Source of the DNA: Aplectana chamaeleonis
Taxonomy: Eukaryota; Nematoda; Chromadorea; Rhabditida; Cosmocercidae
Direction: 5' to 3'
Assembly: GCA_029168955.1 (NCBI GenBank)
Contig: JAPDOI010001320.1
Location: 105,001 to 169,000, forward strand
DNA length: 64,000 nt
Below are positions 61,801 to 64,000 of the stretch, piece after piece. A program made the position numbers and the translations under genes. The notes under the pieces were generated by a model, which saw only the letters and a list, made by a program, of their open reading frames with translations, was not told where the DNA came from and ran no database searches. Position 1 is the stretch's first letter. The number at the start of each line of letters is the position of its first letter.

Positions 61801-64000
61801 ATGGATCGTGGTGAGACCACGCTACCTGTTGCATATTGAGTCCTTAGAACTTTCGAGGCTATGGATCTTGGTGGGACCACCCTACTTGTTGCACATTGGG
61901 TCCTTTAAACATTCACAATTATGAACCGTGCTGGGACCACCTTACCTGTTGCATATAGGGTTCTTCAAACTTTCACCGGTGTAAATCGTGGTGGGACCAC
62001 GCTACCTGTTGCATATTGAGTCCTTAGAACTTTCGAGGCTATGGATCTTGGTGGGACCACCCTACCTGTTGCATATTGGGTCCTTTAAACTTTCACAGTT
62101 ATGGATCGTGGTGAGACCACGCTACCTGTTGCATATTGAGTCCTTTGAGCTTTCGAGGCTATGGATCTTGGTGGGACCACCCTACCTGTTGCATATCGAG
62201 TCTCTTGAACTTTCGAGGTTATGGATCGTAGTGGGACCACCCTACCTGTTGCACATTGAGTCCTTTAAACTTTCGAGGCTATGGATCGTGGTGGGACCAC
62301 CCTACCTGTTGCATATTGAGTCCTTCAAACTTTCGAGGCTATGGATTTTGGTGGGACCACCCTACCTGTTGCATATTGAGTCTCTTCAACTTTCGAAGTT
62401 ATGGATCGTGGTGAGACCACGCTACCTGTTGCATATTGAGTCCTTTGAACTTTCGAGGCTATGGATCTTGGTGGGACCACCCTACTTGTTGCAGATTGAG
62501 CCCTTAAAACTTTCGCCGTTATGGATCGTGGTGGGACCACCCTACCTGTTGCATATTGGGTCCTTCAAACTTTCAAAGTTACGGATCGTGGTGGGACCAC
62601 CCTACCTGTTGCATATTGAGTCCTTTGAACTTTCAAAGCTATGGATCGTGGTGGGACCACCCTACCTGTTGCGTATTGGGTCCTTTAAACTTTCACAGTT
62701 ATGGATCGTGGTGAGACCACGCTACCTGTTGCATATTGAGTCCTTTGAACTTTCGAGGCTATGGATCTTGGTGGGACCACCCTACCTGTTGCATATCGAG
62801 TCTCTTGAACTTTCGAAGTTATGGATCGTGGTGGGACCACCCTACCTGTTGCACATTGAGTCCTTTAAACTTTCGAGGCTATGGATCGTGGTGGGACCAC
62901 CCTACCTGTTGCACACTGAGTCCTTTAAACTTTCGAGGCTATGGATCTTGGTGGGACCACCCTACCTGTTGCATATCGAGTCTCTTGAACTTTCGAAGTT
63001 ATGGATCGTGGTGAGACAACGCTACCTGTTGCATATTGAGTCCTTTGAACTTTCGAGGCTATGGATCTTGGTGGGGCCACCCTACTAGTTGCAGATTGAG
63101 CCCTTTAAACTTTCGCCGTTATGGATCGTGGTGGGACCACCCTACCTGTTGCATATTGGGTCCTTCAAACTTTCGAGGCTATGGATCGTGGTGAGACCAC
63201 GCTACCTGTTGCATATTGAGTCCTTTGAACTTTCACCTCTATGGATCGTGGTGGGACCACCCTACCTGTTGCATATTGGGCTTTTTAAACTTTCACAGTT
63301 ATGGATCGTGGTGAGACCACGCTACCTGTTGCATATTGAGTCCTTAGAACTTTCGAGGCTATGGATCTTGGTGGGACCACCCTACTTGTTGCACATTGGT
63401 TCCTTTAAACATTCACAATTATGAACCGTGCTGGGACCACCTTACCTGTTGCATATAGGGTTCTTCAAACTTTCACCGGTGTAAATCGTGGTGGGACCAC
63501 GCTACCTGTTGCATATTGAGTCCTTTGAACTTTCAAAGCTATGGATCGTGGTGGGACCACCCTACCTGTTGCATATTTGGTCCTTTAAACTTTCACAGTT
63601 ATGGATCGTGGTGAGACCACGCTACCTGTTGCATATTGAGTCCTTTGAACTTTCGAGGCTATGGATCTTGGTGGGACCACCCTACCTGTTGCATATCGAG
63701 TCTCTTGAACTTTCGAAGTTATGGATCGTGGTGGGACCACCCTACCTGTTGCACATTGAGTCCTTTAAACTTTCGAGGCTATGGATCGTGGTAAGACCAC
63801 CCTACCTGTTGCACACTGAGTCCTTTAAACTTTCGAGGCTATGGATCTTGGTGGGACCACCCTACCTGTTGCATATCGAGTCTCTTGAACTTTCGAAGTT
63901 ATGGATCGTGGTGAGACCACGCTACCTGTTGCATATTGAGTCCTTTGAACTTTCGAGGCTATGGATCTTGGTGGGACCACCCTACTTGTTGCAGATTGAG

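Larger units (their letters stand above)
24721..64000 (+). repeat. 60-bp satellite array, about 650 monomers
   Basis: Tandem head-to-tail copies of a 60-bp monomer run to the end of the window with no inversion or foreign insertion noticed. The monomer has a GC-rich half (ATCGTGGTGGGACCACC, then CTACCTGTTGCAT) and an AT-rich half (GAGTCCTTTAAACTTTCGA). Length is nearly invariant; occasional copies differ, such as a 59-bp type lacking one G in CTACCTTTGCAT (near 25285, 34700, 60085) and a 56-bp copy at about 31141. Variants recur in a fixed order, giving higher-order repeats. The first copy at the left edge is degenerate (ATTACGATCG, CACATTACC), typical of an array margin. Confidence 0.98.

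Noticed and set aside
24730..63424. Scores of open frames of 60-466 codons in the satellite
   Set aside because: They are the same 60-bp repeat read in two or three registers; some switch register within one frame. No gene structure supports them.
24721..64000. CRISPR-like array
   Set aside because: There are no unique spacers between short constant repeats; the whole 60-bp unit repeats and the setting is eukaryotic.

Overview
This window looks like repeat-dense, gene-poor DNA of a nematode, probably a strongylid-type (clade V) worm. The inference rests on a BEL/Pao LTR retrotransposon, RTE-type non-LTR fragments, TTTTTCAG-style splice acceptors and many small fold-back and terminal-inverted-repeat elements. 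No species can be named from the sequence alone. No bacterial gene organisation, rRNA, intact tRNA or CRISPR array is visible.

Layout. 1-11.5 kb: non-coding DNA packed with inverted-repeat elements. It holds a TA-flanked MITE at 2563-3049, a long inverted repeat at 3052-3513, a degraded RTE reverse transcriptase on the minus strand at 4486-5950, a candidate TIR element at 5958-7687, a loop-free palindrome at 8197-8410, a short tandem repeat at 8520-8625 and a fold-back at 10076-10241. The only host-gene trace I can support is a terminal exon at 10766-10925 with an acceptor, a stop codon and AATAAA ten bases after the stop.

11,577-22,112: a complete BEL/Pao LTR retrotransposon on the minus strand. 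It has two 892-bp LTRs with no differences seen, a 5-bp target duplication (GTCGG), a tRNA-Gly-like primer site, gag with three zinc knuckles, aspartic protease, RT, RNase H and integrase. The coding region changes frame at three places, so this copy looks young but broken. It inserted into one arm of an older fold-back sequence.

22.1-24.7 kb: a second AAGGCA-ended MITE, a sense-strand RTE RT fragment, and a roughly 1-kb TTA-flanked PIF/Harbinger-like element with CATCGC repeats near both ends.

24,721-64,000, running off the window: about 650 head-to-tail copies of one 60-bp satellite monomer. Monomer variants are ordered into higher-order repeats: a 12-monomer unit of 720 bp, 13- and 14-monomer variants, and a 33-monomer superunit of about 1.98 kb present twice. 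Each monomer carries a small GTGGT/ACCAC hairpin and a one-mismatch version of the Caenorhabditis piRNA promoter core. Because 60 is divisible by three, long open frames run through the array; I do not think they are genes.
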